Shown here in pieces: positions 43,378 to 51,567 of a stretch of DNA of 64,000 bases. The translations under genes and the position numbers were made by a program. The notes below the pieces were generated by a model, which was not told where the DNA came from, did no database searches, and saw nothing but the letters and a program-made list of their open reading frames with translations. Numbering within the stretch: position 1 is the stretch's first letter; every line of letters starts with the position of its first letter. Source of the DNA: Mycobacterium sp. 1164985.4 (GTDB lineage Bacteria > Actinomycetota > Actinomycetes > Mycobacteriales > Mycobacteriaceae); contig NZ_LZMD01000111.1 in NCBI RefSeq assembly GCF_001668575.1, positions 152,482 to 216,481 of the forward strand, given 5' to 3'.

Positions 43378-43413
43378 AACCGCCGGGTGTGCACTGCACG
43401 CCCGGCGGTTTTG
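43378..43413 (+). terminator. Intrinsic terminator after rpsI
   Basis: The 16-base arms AACCGCCGGGTGTGCA and TGCACGCCCGGCGGTT pair with one G-U, with a one-base nominal loop, followed by TTTTG. It is the clearest terminator in the window. Confidence 0.88.
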
Positions 43414-43603
43414 TATTCAAGACCCGCTGCGGGCTATCTCACAATTCGACGAAATCCGGTTTCGCTTGCCCTCCCGTCGTAAATGCACCGGGGTTGGAGG
43501 CGGCGGCGCTGCACGCGCGGCAGACCGCAACTGCCACCGATACGACCCAGTCGCCCCTCGTGGGGGACCGGATCGTCGCCTCCGGACTGAAAAGGAGTGA
43601 TGG

Positions 43604-44023
43604 ATGCAGAACGCGAAGAAGTTGACCGCAGGCGCCCTGTTGGGCGGATCGCTGCTCTTTACAGCTGGCATGGGTATGGCTATGGCGCAGCCGGACACGG
43701 CTAACGACAGCCGAGTCAACGTCTCGTTCGGGAACGCCGGTGTCCTCGAGGACGTCGACGTGACCGCCGCGGCGCAGATTGCCGCCGATGTGTGCCACAC
43801 CGATGTGAACTCGGTCAACGCGTTGGCGCAGGCCGCCGACACCGAGGGCACCGATCAGACGGTGTGCACGAACACCCTCGGCACGGTCGCGATCCAGCAG
43901 AACGGACCGGGTCACTCCGAGAATGCACCGGGTCAGGACCGCCAGCATGAGGCGACGCCGACGTCCGAGACGCCGACGACCCCGCCGACGGCTGCCCCGA
44001 CCGCCGAGAACGGCGGCAGCTAA
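43604..44023 (+). CDS. Small secreted protein with Thr/Pro-rich tail
   Basis: 139 residues. AAAGGAG precedes the ATG. The signal peptide ends near AMAQPD. The mature part has two cysteines (VCHTD and VCTNT), probably one disulfide, then a low-complexity Thr/Pro/Ala tail (about 115-139). I do not recognise a family. It stands alone between rpsI and another secreted protein; both are followed by similar hairpins. Confidence 0.75.
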   Translation: MQNAKKLTAGALLGGSLLFTAGMGMAMAQPDTANDSRVNVSFGNAGVLEDVDVTAAAQIAADVCHTDVNSVNALAQAADTEGTDQTVCTNTLGTVAIQQNGPGHSENAPGQDRQHEATPTSETPTTPPTAAPTAENGGS

Positions 44024-44032
44024 GACCGCAAC

Positions 44033-44068
44033 CTCGCCGCCCGCATCCGCCCGGATGCGGGCGGCGAG
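44033..44068 (+). terminator. Hairpin terminator after the small secreted gene
   Basis: Perfect 16-base arms CTCGCCGCCCGCATCC and GGATGCGGGCGGCGAG flank a four-base loop (GCCC). There is no U-run. The sequence closely resembles the hairpin at 45115-45150. Confidence 0.75.
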
Positions 44069-44391
44069 TCGTTTCCGGGGGGTTCGGTGGCGTCAACGGC
44101 GCTGAAAAAACTTTTTGCTGGCCGGTGAACATTTGTGTGATCAGCTAATTGCGCTGGGTCTTGGGGCAATGCGCTTGATATTGACTGCATAGCTAATTAG
44201 GCAGGGTCGACATACTTACGCAGACGAAAATTTTATCGACAATTGCCGTTTCGTCTCCGTCGTCAAGTGGAACCACCTGCGCGGGAGCACGGATGCTGCG
44301 CGCAGGGCGGTCCATTACCGCCACCGGCGTGACGTCAGGAGCAGTCGGGGGGCCGGGTCGCTGCTTCCTGAGAAATATGAATGGAGTGATC
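44069..44391. other. AT-rich intergenic region upstream of a secreted-protein gene
   Basis: 323 bases without a convincing gene and noticeably richer in A/T than the surroundings. AGCTAATT occurs twice (44143-44150 and 44191-44198), 48 bases apart, and TTGATATTGACT (44175-44186) supplies -35-like hexamers, so a regulated promoter is likely. No -10 at clear spacing was settled on. Confidence 0.5.
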
Positions 44392-45093
44392 ATGAAAATT
44401 CTCATGACGCGTTTGCTCACCGTCTTGGTGAGCGCCGCAATGTTGGTGCTGGTGGGGGGTGTCACCGGGCTCGGAACGTCGGTAGCGCAACCGCCGGGCG
44501 TGGGCAAGAAGAACGTTGTCCAGGTGCAGGGGACCGGCCCGAACGGGGTCAAGTTCAACGGGCAGTTCGTGGCCACGGCGGCCAAGGAAGTGACCCAACA
44601 GTCCGGACCGGCCACAGCCGACGACAACGGCGCGACCTCGTCGAACACCGGCATCGCGTTGACCGGTCAGCTGACCGGCAAGCTGGTCTCGCCGGGCCAA
44701 CCGCAACAGGGGAATCAACCGGGTGATCGGGGTGCCGCCCAAGATGTGAACATCTCCGACTTCTCGATGCCCGTCAATGAGATCTCCGCACCCGGCGGAG
44801 AAGCTGCGCCATCATCGGCCACCACCGGAAACGGCCAGGACGACCGAGTCCGCTTCGCTAGCCAGCAGGCCGTCTGCGACGTCCTGAACCTGGTGCTGGG
44901 GCCGCTGCATCTGGAGTTGCTCGGCCTGATCGTTGACCTCAACCAGGTCGTCCTCAACATCACCGCCGATCCGGGTGGCGGTCTGCTCGGTTCGCTGCTG
45001 TGCTCGCTGGCCGGCGGACTTCCCGTGCCTCCGAATCCGCTGCAGCCGATCATCGATCTGCTGAACCAGATTCTCGGCATTCTCGGAGGCTGA
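44392..45093 (+). CDS. Secreted protein with hydrophobic LGPLHLELLGL-type C-terminal domain
   Basis: 233 residues from the ATG at 44392, with GGAG upstream. The signal peptide ends at TSVAQP. The middle is a Gln/Gly/Asn-rich, probably flexible region. The C-terminal 70 residues (CDVLNLVLGPLHLELLGLIV, then NITADPGGGLLGSLLCSLAG) form a hydrophobic two-cysteine domain. From memory, this motif recurs at the ends of unrelated actinobacterial secreted proteins. The function is unknown; surface or envelope attachment is a guess. Confidence 0.75.
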   Translation: MKILMTRLLTVLVSAAMLVLVGGVTGLGTSVAQPPGVGKKNVVQVQGTGPNGVKFNGQFVATAAKEVTQQSGPATADDNGATSSNTGIALTGQLTGKLVSPGQPQQGNQPGDRGAAQDVNISDFSMPVNEISAPGGEAAPSSATTGNGQDDRVRFASQQAVCDVLNLVLGPLHLELLGLIVDLNQVVLNITADPGGGLLGSLLCSLAGGLPVPPNPLQPIIDLLNQILGILGG

Positions 45094-45114
45094 CCGGCAG
45101 GCCCCGACCCATGG

Positions 45115-45150
45115 CTCACCGCCCGTATCGCCCCGGATGCGGGCGGTGAG
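45115..45150 (+). terminator. Hairpin terminator after the secreted-protein gene
   Basis: The 11-base arms CTCACCGCCCG (45115-45125) and CGGGCGGTGAG (45140-45150) enclose a 14-base loop. The element matches the hairpin at 44033-44068 at most positions, suggesting a repeated terminator unit. Confidence 0.65.
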
Positions 45151-45237
45151 TCGCGTCTGGGTACCGATTCGGCGACGGCACGGCCCCCGACACGCGCGGT
45201 TGGCTCTCCGGCGGGCATCTGTGAGAAGTTTGTCGGC

Positions 45238-46575
45238 ATGGCTCGACTGTTCGGCACCGACGGGGTGCGCGGCGTCGCCAACCAGGATCTGACCGCTGAG
45301 CTGGCATTGGCCCTCGCTTCCGCCGCGGCGCGCCGGTTGGCGACGGCTGGTGGACACGCCAGACGCGTGGCCGTCGTCGGCCGCGACCCGCGGGCGAGCG
45401 GGGAAATGCTCGAGGCCGCCGTCATTGCAGGGCTGGCCAGCGAAGGCGTCGACGCTCTCCGCGTCGGGATTCTGCCCACCCCGGCCGTCGCCTATCTGAC
45501 CAGCGCCTACGACGCCGATTTCGGCGTCATGATCAGCGCCTCCCACAATCCGATGCCCGACAACGGCATCAAGATCTTCGGGCCCGGCGGCCACAAGCTC
45601 GACGACGCCACCGAGGACCGGATCGAGGAGCTGGTCAGCCAGGGCCCCGGCGAGCGCCCCACGGGCGCGCGGATCGGTCGGGTGGTCGATGCCGACGACG
45701 CCCTGGACCGCTATCTGCGACATGTCAGCAAGGCCGTCACCACCAGGCTCGACGAGCTGACCGTCGTCGTCGACTGCGCCAACGGCGCCGCATCGGCCGC
45801 CGCGCCGCAGGCCTACCGCGCCGCGGGCGCCAACGTCATCACCATCAACGCCCAGCCCGATGGGCTGAACATCAACGAGCGCTGCGGCTCGACGCATATG
45901 GAGAGCCTGCGGTCCGCAGTGGTGTCGTACCGAGCCGATCTGGGAATCGCGCACGACGGCGACGCGGACCGATGCCTGGCCGTGGACGCGCACGGTCGCG
46001 TGATCGACGGCGACGCGATCATGGTGATCCTCGCCCTGGCCATGCAGGAGAGCGGCGAACTGTCGTCGAACACCCTGGTGACGACCGTGATGAGCAACCT
46101 CGGCCTGCATCTGGCCATGCGTGCCTCCGGCGTCGAGGTCTGCACCACCAGCGTGGGGGACCGCTACGTCCTCGAGGAGTTGCGCGCCGGCGGATTCGCG
46201 CTCGGCGGTGAACAATCGGGGCACATCGTCATGCCCGCGTTGGGCACGACGGGGGACGGCATCGTCACCGGGCTGCGGTTGATGTCGCGGATGGCGCAGA
46301 CCCGTTCCCCGCTGGCGGTCCTGGCCGAGCCGATGCGGACACTGCCCCAGGTCCTGATCAACGTCCAGGTGGCGGACAAGACGACGGTCGCCGACGCGCC
46401 TTCGGTTCGTACCGCGGTCGCCGAGGTCGAGGCCGAACTCGGTGATACCGGTCGAATTCTGTTGCGCCCCTCGGGAACCGAGCAAGTTGTGCGCGTGATG
46501 GTGGAAGCGGCCGACGAGGACACCGCGCGCCAACTCGCGGTACGGGTGGCCGAGCAGGTCAGCGCACAACGCTGA
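45238..46575 (+). CDS. glmM: Phosphoglucosamine mutase
   Basis: 445 residues. The N-terminal MARLFGTDGVRGVAN, the phosphoserine loop MISASHNPMPDNG, the metal loop AHDGDADRCLAVD and the substrate loop GGEQSGHIV are diagnostic for GlmM, which converts glucosamine-6-phosphate to glucosamine-1-phosphate for UDP-GlcNAc. With glmS at 52.5 kb, two of the three dedicated enzymes are in this window. It is followed 39 bases later by a probable type VII substrate pair, the order of M. tuberculosis Rv3441c-Rv3439c. Confidence 0.96.
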   Translation: MARLFGTDGVRGVANQDLTAELALALASAAARRLATAGGHARRVAVVGRDPRASGEMLEAAVIAGLASEGVDALRVGILPTPAVAYLTSAYDADFGVMISASHNPMPDNGIKIFGPGGHKLDDATEDRIEELVSQGPGERPTGARIGRVVDADDALDRYLRHVSKAVTTRLDELTVVVDCANGAASAAAPQAYRAAGANVITINAQPDGLNINERCGSTHMESLRSAVVSYRADLGIAHDGDADRCLAVDAHGRVIDGDAIMVILALAMQESGELSSNTLVTTVMSNLGLHLAMRASGVEVCTTSVGDRYVLEELRAGGFALGGEQSGHIVMPALGTTGDGIVTGLRLMSRMAQTRSPLAVLAEPMRTLPQVLINVQVADKTTVADAPSVRTAVAEVEAELGDTGRILLRPSGTEQVVRVMVEAADEDTARQLAVRVAEQVSAQR

Positions 46576-46614
46576 GGTGGAACCGGCCGCCGTCGTCGCG
46601 CGTCGAACTCCTAT

Positions 46615-46911
46615 ATGGACGCATCACGTGTCGACGCCGCCGCGCTGCTGAGCGTGGCGCGGCAGTACCAGAGCACAGCCGACATCGTCGATGCCACCGT
46701 GCGAACGCATCTGAGCGGCTTGGCGTTCGGCGGGGCCGTTGCGGGCCGATCGTATGTCGCACACGGCGACGCGGTGCGTTCGGCGGTCGAGGATGTCGTG
46801 AACCAGTTGCGCGCGTGGTCGCGCGCGTCGGCCGAGATCGCTTCCGCGCTGCGGGCCTCCGTCGAGCGTTACACCGAAGTCGACGCACAAGTCGCGGGAC
46901 GGTTGGGGTGA
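46615..46911 (+). CDS. Small helical protein, probable type VII secretion partner (Rv3440c-like)
   Basis: 98 residues, mostly helical and Ala-rich, about WXG100 size. It has no signal peptide. Near the C-terminus after a long helix is Y86-T-E-V-D90, matching the YxxxD/E export signal of type VII substrates. It lies one base before a larger protein carrying a W-x-G turn, the usual arrangement of EspC/EspA- or PE/PPE-like pairs. No family beyond mycobacterial homologues is recognised. The role is inferred from motif and context. Confidence 0.72.
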   Translation: MDASRVDAAALLSVARQYQSTADIVDATVRTHLSGLAFGGAVAGRSYVAHGDAVRSAVEDVVNQLRAWSRASAEIASALRASVERYTEVDAQVAGRLG

Positions 46912-46912
46912 C

Positions 46913-48268
46913 ATGACTGAGAGTTTCGACGCCACAGCGCGTTTGGCCGACGGGGCACCCGGTGTCGCCGATCTCGAGCAGTACGTCTTAGCGTGTCAGT
47001 GCCTCGGCTACCGACATCCGGACCTGACAGCGCATCCCGGCCAGGTACGTTACTGGTACGCCGCCGAGGACGGTTTGGACCTCGGCGCTCTCGGGACAGA
47101 CTGTGCGGCACTGCAATCGGCGGTGACGGCGGCAGAGGATGCACTCGCACGCCACGAAGCTCAGCTGGAGGCGCTCTCGACGGCATGGCAGGGGGCGGGG
47201 GCGAGCGCATCCCGCGAGTTCTTGCGCCGCCACGGGCAGGCAGCGACCGTTGCCGCGACGGCGGTCCAGACCGCCGCGTCCGCGCTCGCGGATCTGCGCG
47301 AGCGCCTGTGGACCACGGTGGATGACAAAGTCGCGAAGGTGACGGCCATCGGCGACGGCGTGCAAGCCCGGCGTGCCGACTGGTTGGCGGCGGCGCAGAC
47401 CGTCACCATGGGGGCCGGCGATCGGGCGGTCGCCAGTGAGTTGGTGGATCACGAGGTGAAGCCGTTCGTGGACACCGTGATCAGCGGTGACTGGCTCGCG
47501 GCAATGCGGGCGGCCACCGATGCGATCGAGGCGGCCTACGAAGCGGTGACGGCGCAGCTCGCGCCCGAGATAGGCGCGGTGTTCGACGTCCCCGGCCAGC
47601 TCGGCCCGGCCGCGACGGGCATCTCCGCGACACCGGCCGCAACGGGCGTTTCCGCGCCACCCGCCGCGGCGGGCGTGGCGCCCGCTCCCGTCACGCCTGC
47701 CGGATGGGCCGCGCCTGTTGTGTCACCGGCGCTACCCGCGCTGTCCGCAACGCCGCCGCCCCTGGCCGGAACGCCACCGCCGGCCGTGACGCCGCCACCG
47801 CCGCCCGAGTCCGCAGCTCCGGCATTGCCCTCGCTCGGCGGGGGAGTGCCCGACCTCGGCGGTGCGTTCTCGGGTTTCGGCCAGCAGCTCGCTGAGCTGC
47901 TCGGCGGCCTTCTGGGCGAGGGCGCGCTGGACGGCGGTCTCGACGATCCGACGGAGCCCGACATCGGCACGCTGAATGAGGGGTCAGACGACGAGAAGTT
48001 GGCCGAGGAAGACGAAGAAAACGAAGACGAGGAAAACGAAGAAGCTGGGGCGCAACCGGAGGACTCCGTTGAGCCGACGGTCGAGGAGCCGGTATGCACC
48101 GCTGCGCCCGCTGAGGTGGCTGAGGCACCCGTTGAGGAACCGCCCGCGGCGACGGTGCCGCCGGAACCGCCGGTGCCGCCGGAACCGTTAGCCGTGCCGG
48201 CTGAGCCGCCCACCGCCGGGACGCCGTGCGAAATAGCCGCCGACGAGCTGCCGCAGGTCGGCGAATGA
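46913..48268 (+). CDS. Ala/Pro/Glu-rich protein with helical N-terminal domain and WxG turn (Rv3439c-like)
   Basis: 451 residues. The first 210 or so are helical, with a WxG turn at W92-Q-G94 (STAWQGAGASAS). Then come Ala/Pro repeats (about 220-300), a Gly-rich segment, a strongly acidic run (about 360-385, EEDEENEDEENEE) and a Pro/Glu-rich end. There is no signal peptide. The layout recalls Esp or PPE proteins: a secreted helical head and disordered tail. It is translationally coupled to the YxxxD-bearing small gene. Its function is unknown. Confidence 0.75.
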   Translation: MTESFDATARLADGAPGVADLEQYVLACQCLGYRHPDLTAHPGQVRYWYAAEDGLDLGALGTDCAALQSAVTAAEDALARHEAQLEALSTAWQGAGASASREFLRRHGQAATVAATAVQTAASALADLRERLWTTVDDKVAKVTAIGDGVQARRADWLAAAQTVTMGAGDRAVASELVDHEVKPFVDTVISGDWLAAMRAATDAIEAAYEAVTAQLAPEIGAVFDVPGQLGPAATGISATPAATGVSAPPAAAGVAPAPVTPAGWAAPVVSPALPALSATPPPLAGTPPPAVTPPPPPESAAPALPSLGGGVPDLGGAFSGFGQQLAELLGGLLGEGALDGGLDDPTEPDIGTLNEGSDDEKLAEEDEENEDEENEEAGAQPEDSVEPTVEEPVCTAAPAEVAEAPVEEPPAATVPPEPPVPPEPLAVPAEPPTAGTPCEIAADELPQVGE

Positions 48269-48711
48269 CTGGCGGTGTGTGTCTACGTGCCGAGGTCTGG
48301 CCAGTCGGGACCGTTGGCCGACAGCCGGAGGCACTCCGCGACGATCAAGCGGTTCTGGTGATTCGTACCGCAGTGATCGCACCAGAAATGGACTGCCGGC
48401 CGCTTAGTGCCGAGACGTTCGCAACTCCATAACGTCGCCCGCCATGCACGGCTGACTCCTCTGCGGCTGCCATGTGGGTGTCGCGCACACGTCTGGGTTG
48501 TGAACCGTGAGCATTCGCCTGATCTCATTGCGACACCCCTTCCGGAGTGATGTCCGGATACCCACGCTTCGGCGAAGATCACTCCGGCACTTGTTACAGT
48601 TCGATAACCAAAACTCACCGCATTCGGCCGTAATCCTGGCCGGCAGTCCATGGAACTCCTGCCGCAGTTTGCCGAGCGATACATCATCTGACCGCGCCGC
48701 GGAATCGGTAG
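48269..48711. other. Degenerate intergenic region with Cys-rich frame remnants on the minus strand
   Basis: 443 bases with no intact gene. The minus strand holds two open pieces in different frames with zinc-ribbon-like spacing: CGEFWLSNCNKC and HNPDVCATPTW in one (about 48404-48690), and FWCDHCGTNHQNRL in another (about 48285-48395). A frameshift near 48400-48430 would join them into one Cys-rich protein of about 130 residues. Base composition is lower in GC than the neighbours. Read as a possible broken gene; a chance pattern cannot be excluded. Confidence 0.3.
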
Positions 48712-49014
48712 CGTCCCTGCGATGAAGTTGCGGCTGCGAGACGGGCTGTCGCACCCGCCGTTCCGGCCACTGCGCTGATCGTCACGCTCGCGACCATCAC
48801 CTGGTGTGCACTGGGCGACGGCCCGGCGGTCGTGTGCGGCGTGCTGGCCGCGGTCATCGGGCCCGTCGTCGAGATCGTCATTGCCGAGGCGGGCCTGTTC
48901 GCGTATCACCCAGCCTGCGACGGCCTCTTCGGTGTCGCACCGTGGCTGGTGCCGCTGTACTTCGCGTTCGGTGTGGTCGTCGCGTTGCTGGCCGAGATCG
49001 TGGCCAAGCGTTAG
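48712..49014 (+). pseudogene. Truncated multi-pass membrane protein remnant
   Basis: The open frame has no good start: only GTG at 48832 would give a 60-residue product, yet clearly membrane-like sequence already begins around 48765 (ALIVTLATITW) and continues through CGVLAAVIGPVVEIVIAEAGLF and LVPLYFAFGVVVALLAEIVAKR. At least three helices are visible. A stop at 48709 cuts the frame. It is likely the C-terminal part of a gene whose beginning has decayed. It overlaps the convergent helicase stop. Confidence 0.5.
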
Positions 49015-50321
49015 GCGTTCGCCGGACGACGCGAGCGCTGCGGGCGTCGCCGCCGCTGCTGTCGACCCCTCGGAGACGATGGCTGGTGCGGGCGTGTGGG
49101 CTCGGGACGGCTGGCGACGATCGGGTCGCCGAAAGCCCGAGCGCCGGGGGCGATTTCGTTGAGCACCGGATGCGACGAGCCGCTGAAGCGGGTGATCGTC
49201 GGCTTGACGCCGGCCTTGCGGGTCAGCTGCCGCACATCGGACACCTGCTCGTCGAGCATCAGCGTGACCACCGTGCCGTCGGCCCCGGCGCGTGCCGTTC
49301 GGCCCGAGCGGTGCAGGTACGCCTTGTGCTCGACGGGCGGGTCCGCGTGCACCACGAGGCTGACGTGGTCGACGTGGATGCCGCGCGCGGCGATGTCGGT
49401 GGCGACCAGCACGGTCGCCGAACCGTCGGAGAACGCGGCGAGGTTACGGGTCCGCGCGTTCTGCGACAGGTTGCCGTGCAACTCGACCGCGGGCACGCCA
49501 CGCGAGTTCAGCTGCCGGGCAAGGTTCTTGGCGCCGTGCTTGGTGCGCGCGAAGACGATCGTCCGGCCCGGCGATGCGGCGAGGTCGGCGAGCACGGCCA
49601 AACGGGACGCCTTGTCGACGTGCAGTACGTGGTGCTCCATCGCGGTGACCGGCGACTGCTCCGAATCGACGCTGTGCACAACGGGATTGTTCAGGTAGCG
49701 CTTCACCAGCACGTCGACGCCTCCGTCGAGGGTGGCCGAGAACAGCATCCGCTGTCCGTTGCGAGGGGTCTTGTCCAGCAGTCGCTTCACCGGGGGAAGG
49801 AAGCCGAGGTCGGCCATGTGGTCGGCCTCGTCCAGCACGGTGATCTCGACGGCCGACAGGTCGGCGTGGCGGGACTTGACGTGATCTTCGAGCCGGCCCG
49901 GGCAGGCGATCACGATGTCGACACCCTGGCGCAGCGCCGCGATCTGAGGATTGGGTCCGACGCCGCCGATGATCGTCACCGAGCGCAGGTTGGTGGCCGC
50001 CGCCAGCGGCGCCAACGACGCGCTGATCTGAGCGGCCAGTTCGCGGGTCGGCGCGAGGATGAGCGCCCGCGGACGGCCGGGGACGCGCTTCGACGGGTTC
50101 GCAGTGAGCCTCGTCACCACGGGCAGCAAAAAGGCGTACGTCTTCCCGGATCCGGTGCGACCGCGGCCGAGAACGTCGCGGCCTGCCACCGAGTCGGGCA
50201 GCGTCGCGGCCTGAATGGGGAAGGGCGAGTCGATGCCGTTGGCAGCCAGAGTGTCGACGACGGTCTTCGGGAGGCCGAGGTCAGCGAACGTGGGCACGGT
50301 TGTGCCACAGGGGGATTGCAC
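49011..50321 (-). CDS. DEAD-box ATP-dependent RNA helicase (RhlE/CshA type)
   Basis: 436 residues from the GTG at 50321. Motifs in order: Q motif PTFADLGLPKTVVDTL...PFPIQ, Walker A GRTGSGKT, PTRELAAQ, GGVG, PGRL, DEAD box VLDEADHMADLGF, LFSAT, IVFARTKHGAKNLA, ATDIAARGIHVDHV, HRSGRTARAG. A basic Arg/Pro/Gln-rich tail of about 50 residues probably binds RNA. It unwinds RNA in ribosome assembly or mRNA decay. The ribosome site is weak; the open frame extends 39 codons further with poor starts, so a long leader is possible, as in cold-regulated helicases. Confidence 0.9.
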   Translation of the reverse strand: MQSPCGTTVPTFADLGLPKTVVDTLAANGIDSPFPIQAATLPDSVAGRDVLGRGRTGSGKTYAFLLPVVTRLTANPSKRVPGRPRALILAPTRELAAQISASLAPLAAATNLRSVTIIGGVGPNPQIAALRQGVDIVIACPGRLEDHVKSRHADLSAVEITVLDEADHMADLGFLPPVKRLLDKTPRNGQRMLFSATLDGGVDVLVKRYLNNPVVHSVDSEQSPVTAMEHHVLHVDKASRLAVLADLAASPGRTIVFARTKHGAKNLARQLNSRGVPAVELHGNLSQNARTRNLAAFSDGSATVLVATDIAARGIHVDHVSLVVHADPPVEHKAYLHRSGRTARAGADGTVVTLMLDEQVSDVRQLTRKAGVKPTITRFSGSSHPVLNEIAPGARAFGDPIVASRPEPTRPHQPSSPRGRQQRRRRPQRSRRPANA

Positions 50322-50477
50322 AGACAAGTAAAAGCTCCGAAAGTTCAGTGTGGTCGTCCTGCCCGGCGCGGATGATCCGCGGCGCTCGGTGTGACGATCG
50401 AGAAGCGGCAAAAGGCAGAACAGAAGATGCCGCTTCACCCACTGTACCCTCCATGGCGGCCTTCAGCGTAATCGGGC

Positions 50478-51533
50478 CTACGACAGCAGGTCGTGCAGTT
50501 CCTCGACGAATCCGACGATTTCACGCCTGTCTACCGAAAGTGGTTGCAGCAGAAGCGTCGTCGCACCGGCTTCGGCGAACGCCGCCAACCGCTCCTTGAC
50601 GAACCCGCGCGGTCCGACAAGCGAGACGTTGCGCACCAAGTCATCCGGCACCGCCGCGATCGCTTCGGCTTTCTTGCCCGCCAGGTAGAGGTCCTGGATG
50701 GTGTTCGCGACGTCGCCGTACCCGTAGCGGGTGGCCAGGTTGTGGTAGAAGTTGCGGCCCCGCGCGCCCATGCCCCCGATGTACAGCGCCAACTGCGGCT
50801 TGACCCACGACAACCGGTCGTCGACATCCTCGCCGATGGCCAGGGGAGCGCTGACCATGACGTCGAGCGGACCCAACGACGGATCGCGCTTGGCGAAGCC
50901 GGCCCGCAGCGCCTCGCCCCACACCGCGTCGGCCTGCTCGGGATAGAAGAACACCGGCTGCCAACCCTCGGCGATCTCGGCGGTGAGTTCGACGTTCTTC
51001 GGTCCCAGTGCCGCGATAGTGACCGGGATGCGGTCGCGCACAGGGTGATTGATCAACTGCAATGGCTTACCCAGTCCTGTGCCCTGAGCCCCGGGTCCCT
51101 CGCTGGGCAGCGGGATCTGGTAATGCTTGCCGTCGAACTGCACGCGTTCGCGACGCCAGACCTGCCTGCAGATCTCGACGACCTCGCGGGTGCGTCCCAA
51201 CGGAGCGTCGAACGGCACGCCGTGGAAGCCCTCCATCACCTGGGGGCCGGACGTGCCGATGCCAAGGCGGAAGCGGCCACCGGAGACGTAGTCGAGCCCC
51301 GCCGCCGTCATGGCCAACAACGTCGGCGTACGGATGTAGATCGGCACGACTCCGGTGCCGAGTTCCATGCGCGAGGTCCTGGCGGCCAGAAAGCCGAGTT
51401 GGCTGATCGCGTCGTAGGAGTACGCCTCGGCGACCAGGGCGAGGTCGACGCCGACCTTCTCGAGCTCGACGACCTGATCCACCGCCTGCAGGAAGCCGTC
51501 GGTGTAGTTGAGGAAGATCCCGGTGCGCATCAT
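50478..51533 (-). CDS. LLM-class F420-dependent oxidoreductase
   Basis: 351 residues, luciferase-like barrel (RTGIFLNYTDGFLQAVDQVVELEKVGVDLALVAEAYS, GRFRLGIGTSGPQVMEGFHGVPFD, VTIAALGPKNVELTAEIAEGWQPVFFYP). It is longer than the pair at 18.6-20.3 kb and belongs to a different subgroup. The start is ATG at 51533 or the next codon; the GTG at 51545 is less likely. A perfect palindrome lies just upstream at 51546. It probably uses F420H2; the substrate is unknown. Confidence 0.87.
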   Translation of the reverse strand: MMRTGIFLNYTDGFLQAVDQVVELEKVGVDLALVAEAYSYDAISQLGFLAARTSRMELGTGVVPIYIRTPTLLAMTAAGLDYVSGGRFRLGIGTSGPQVMEGFHGVPFDAPLGRTREVVEICRQVWRRERVQFDGKHYQIPLPSEGPGAQGTGLGKPLQLINHPVRDRIPVTIAALGPKNVELTAEIAEGWQPVFFYPEQADAVWGEALRAGFAKRDPSLGPLDVMVSAPLAIGEDVDDRLSWVKPQLALYIGGMGARGRNFYHNLATRYGYGDVANTIQDLYLAGKKAEAIAAVPDDLVRNVSLVGPRGFVKERLAAFAEAGATTLLLQPLSVDRREIVGFVEELHDLLS

Positions 51534-51545
51534 CGAGTTATACAC

Positions 51546-51557
51546 CCAACCGGTTGG
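51546..51557. promoter_or_regulatory. Perfect 12-base palindrome upstream of the LLM oxidoreductase gene
   Basis: CCAACCGGTTGG lies 12 bases before the start codon and looks like a TetR-family operator. No TetR gene is adjacent, so any regulator would act from elsewhere. Confidence 0.5.
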
Positions 51558-51567
51558 TTGGCACTGG

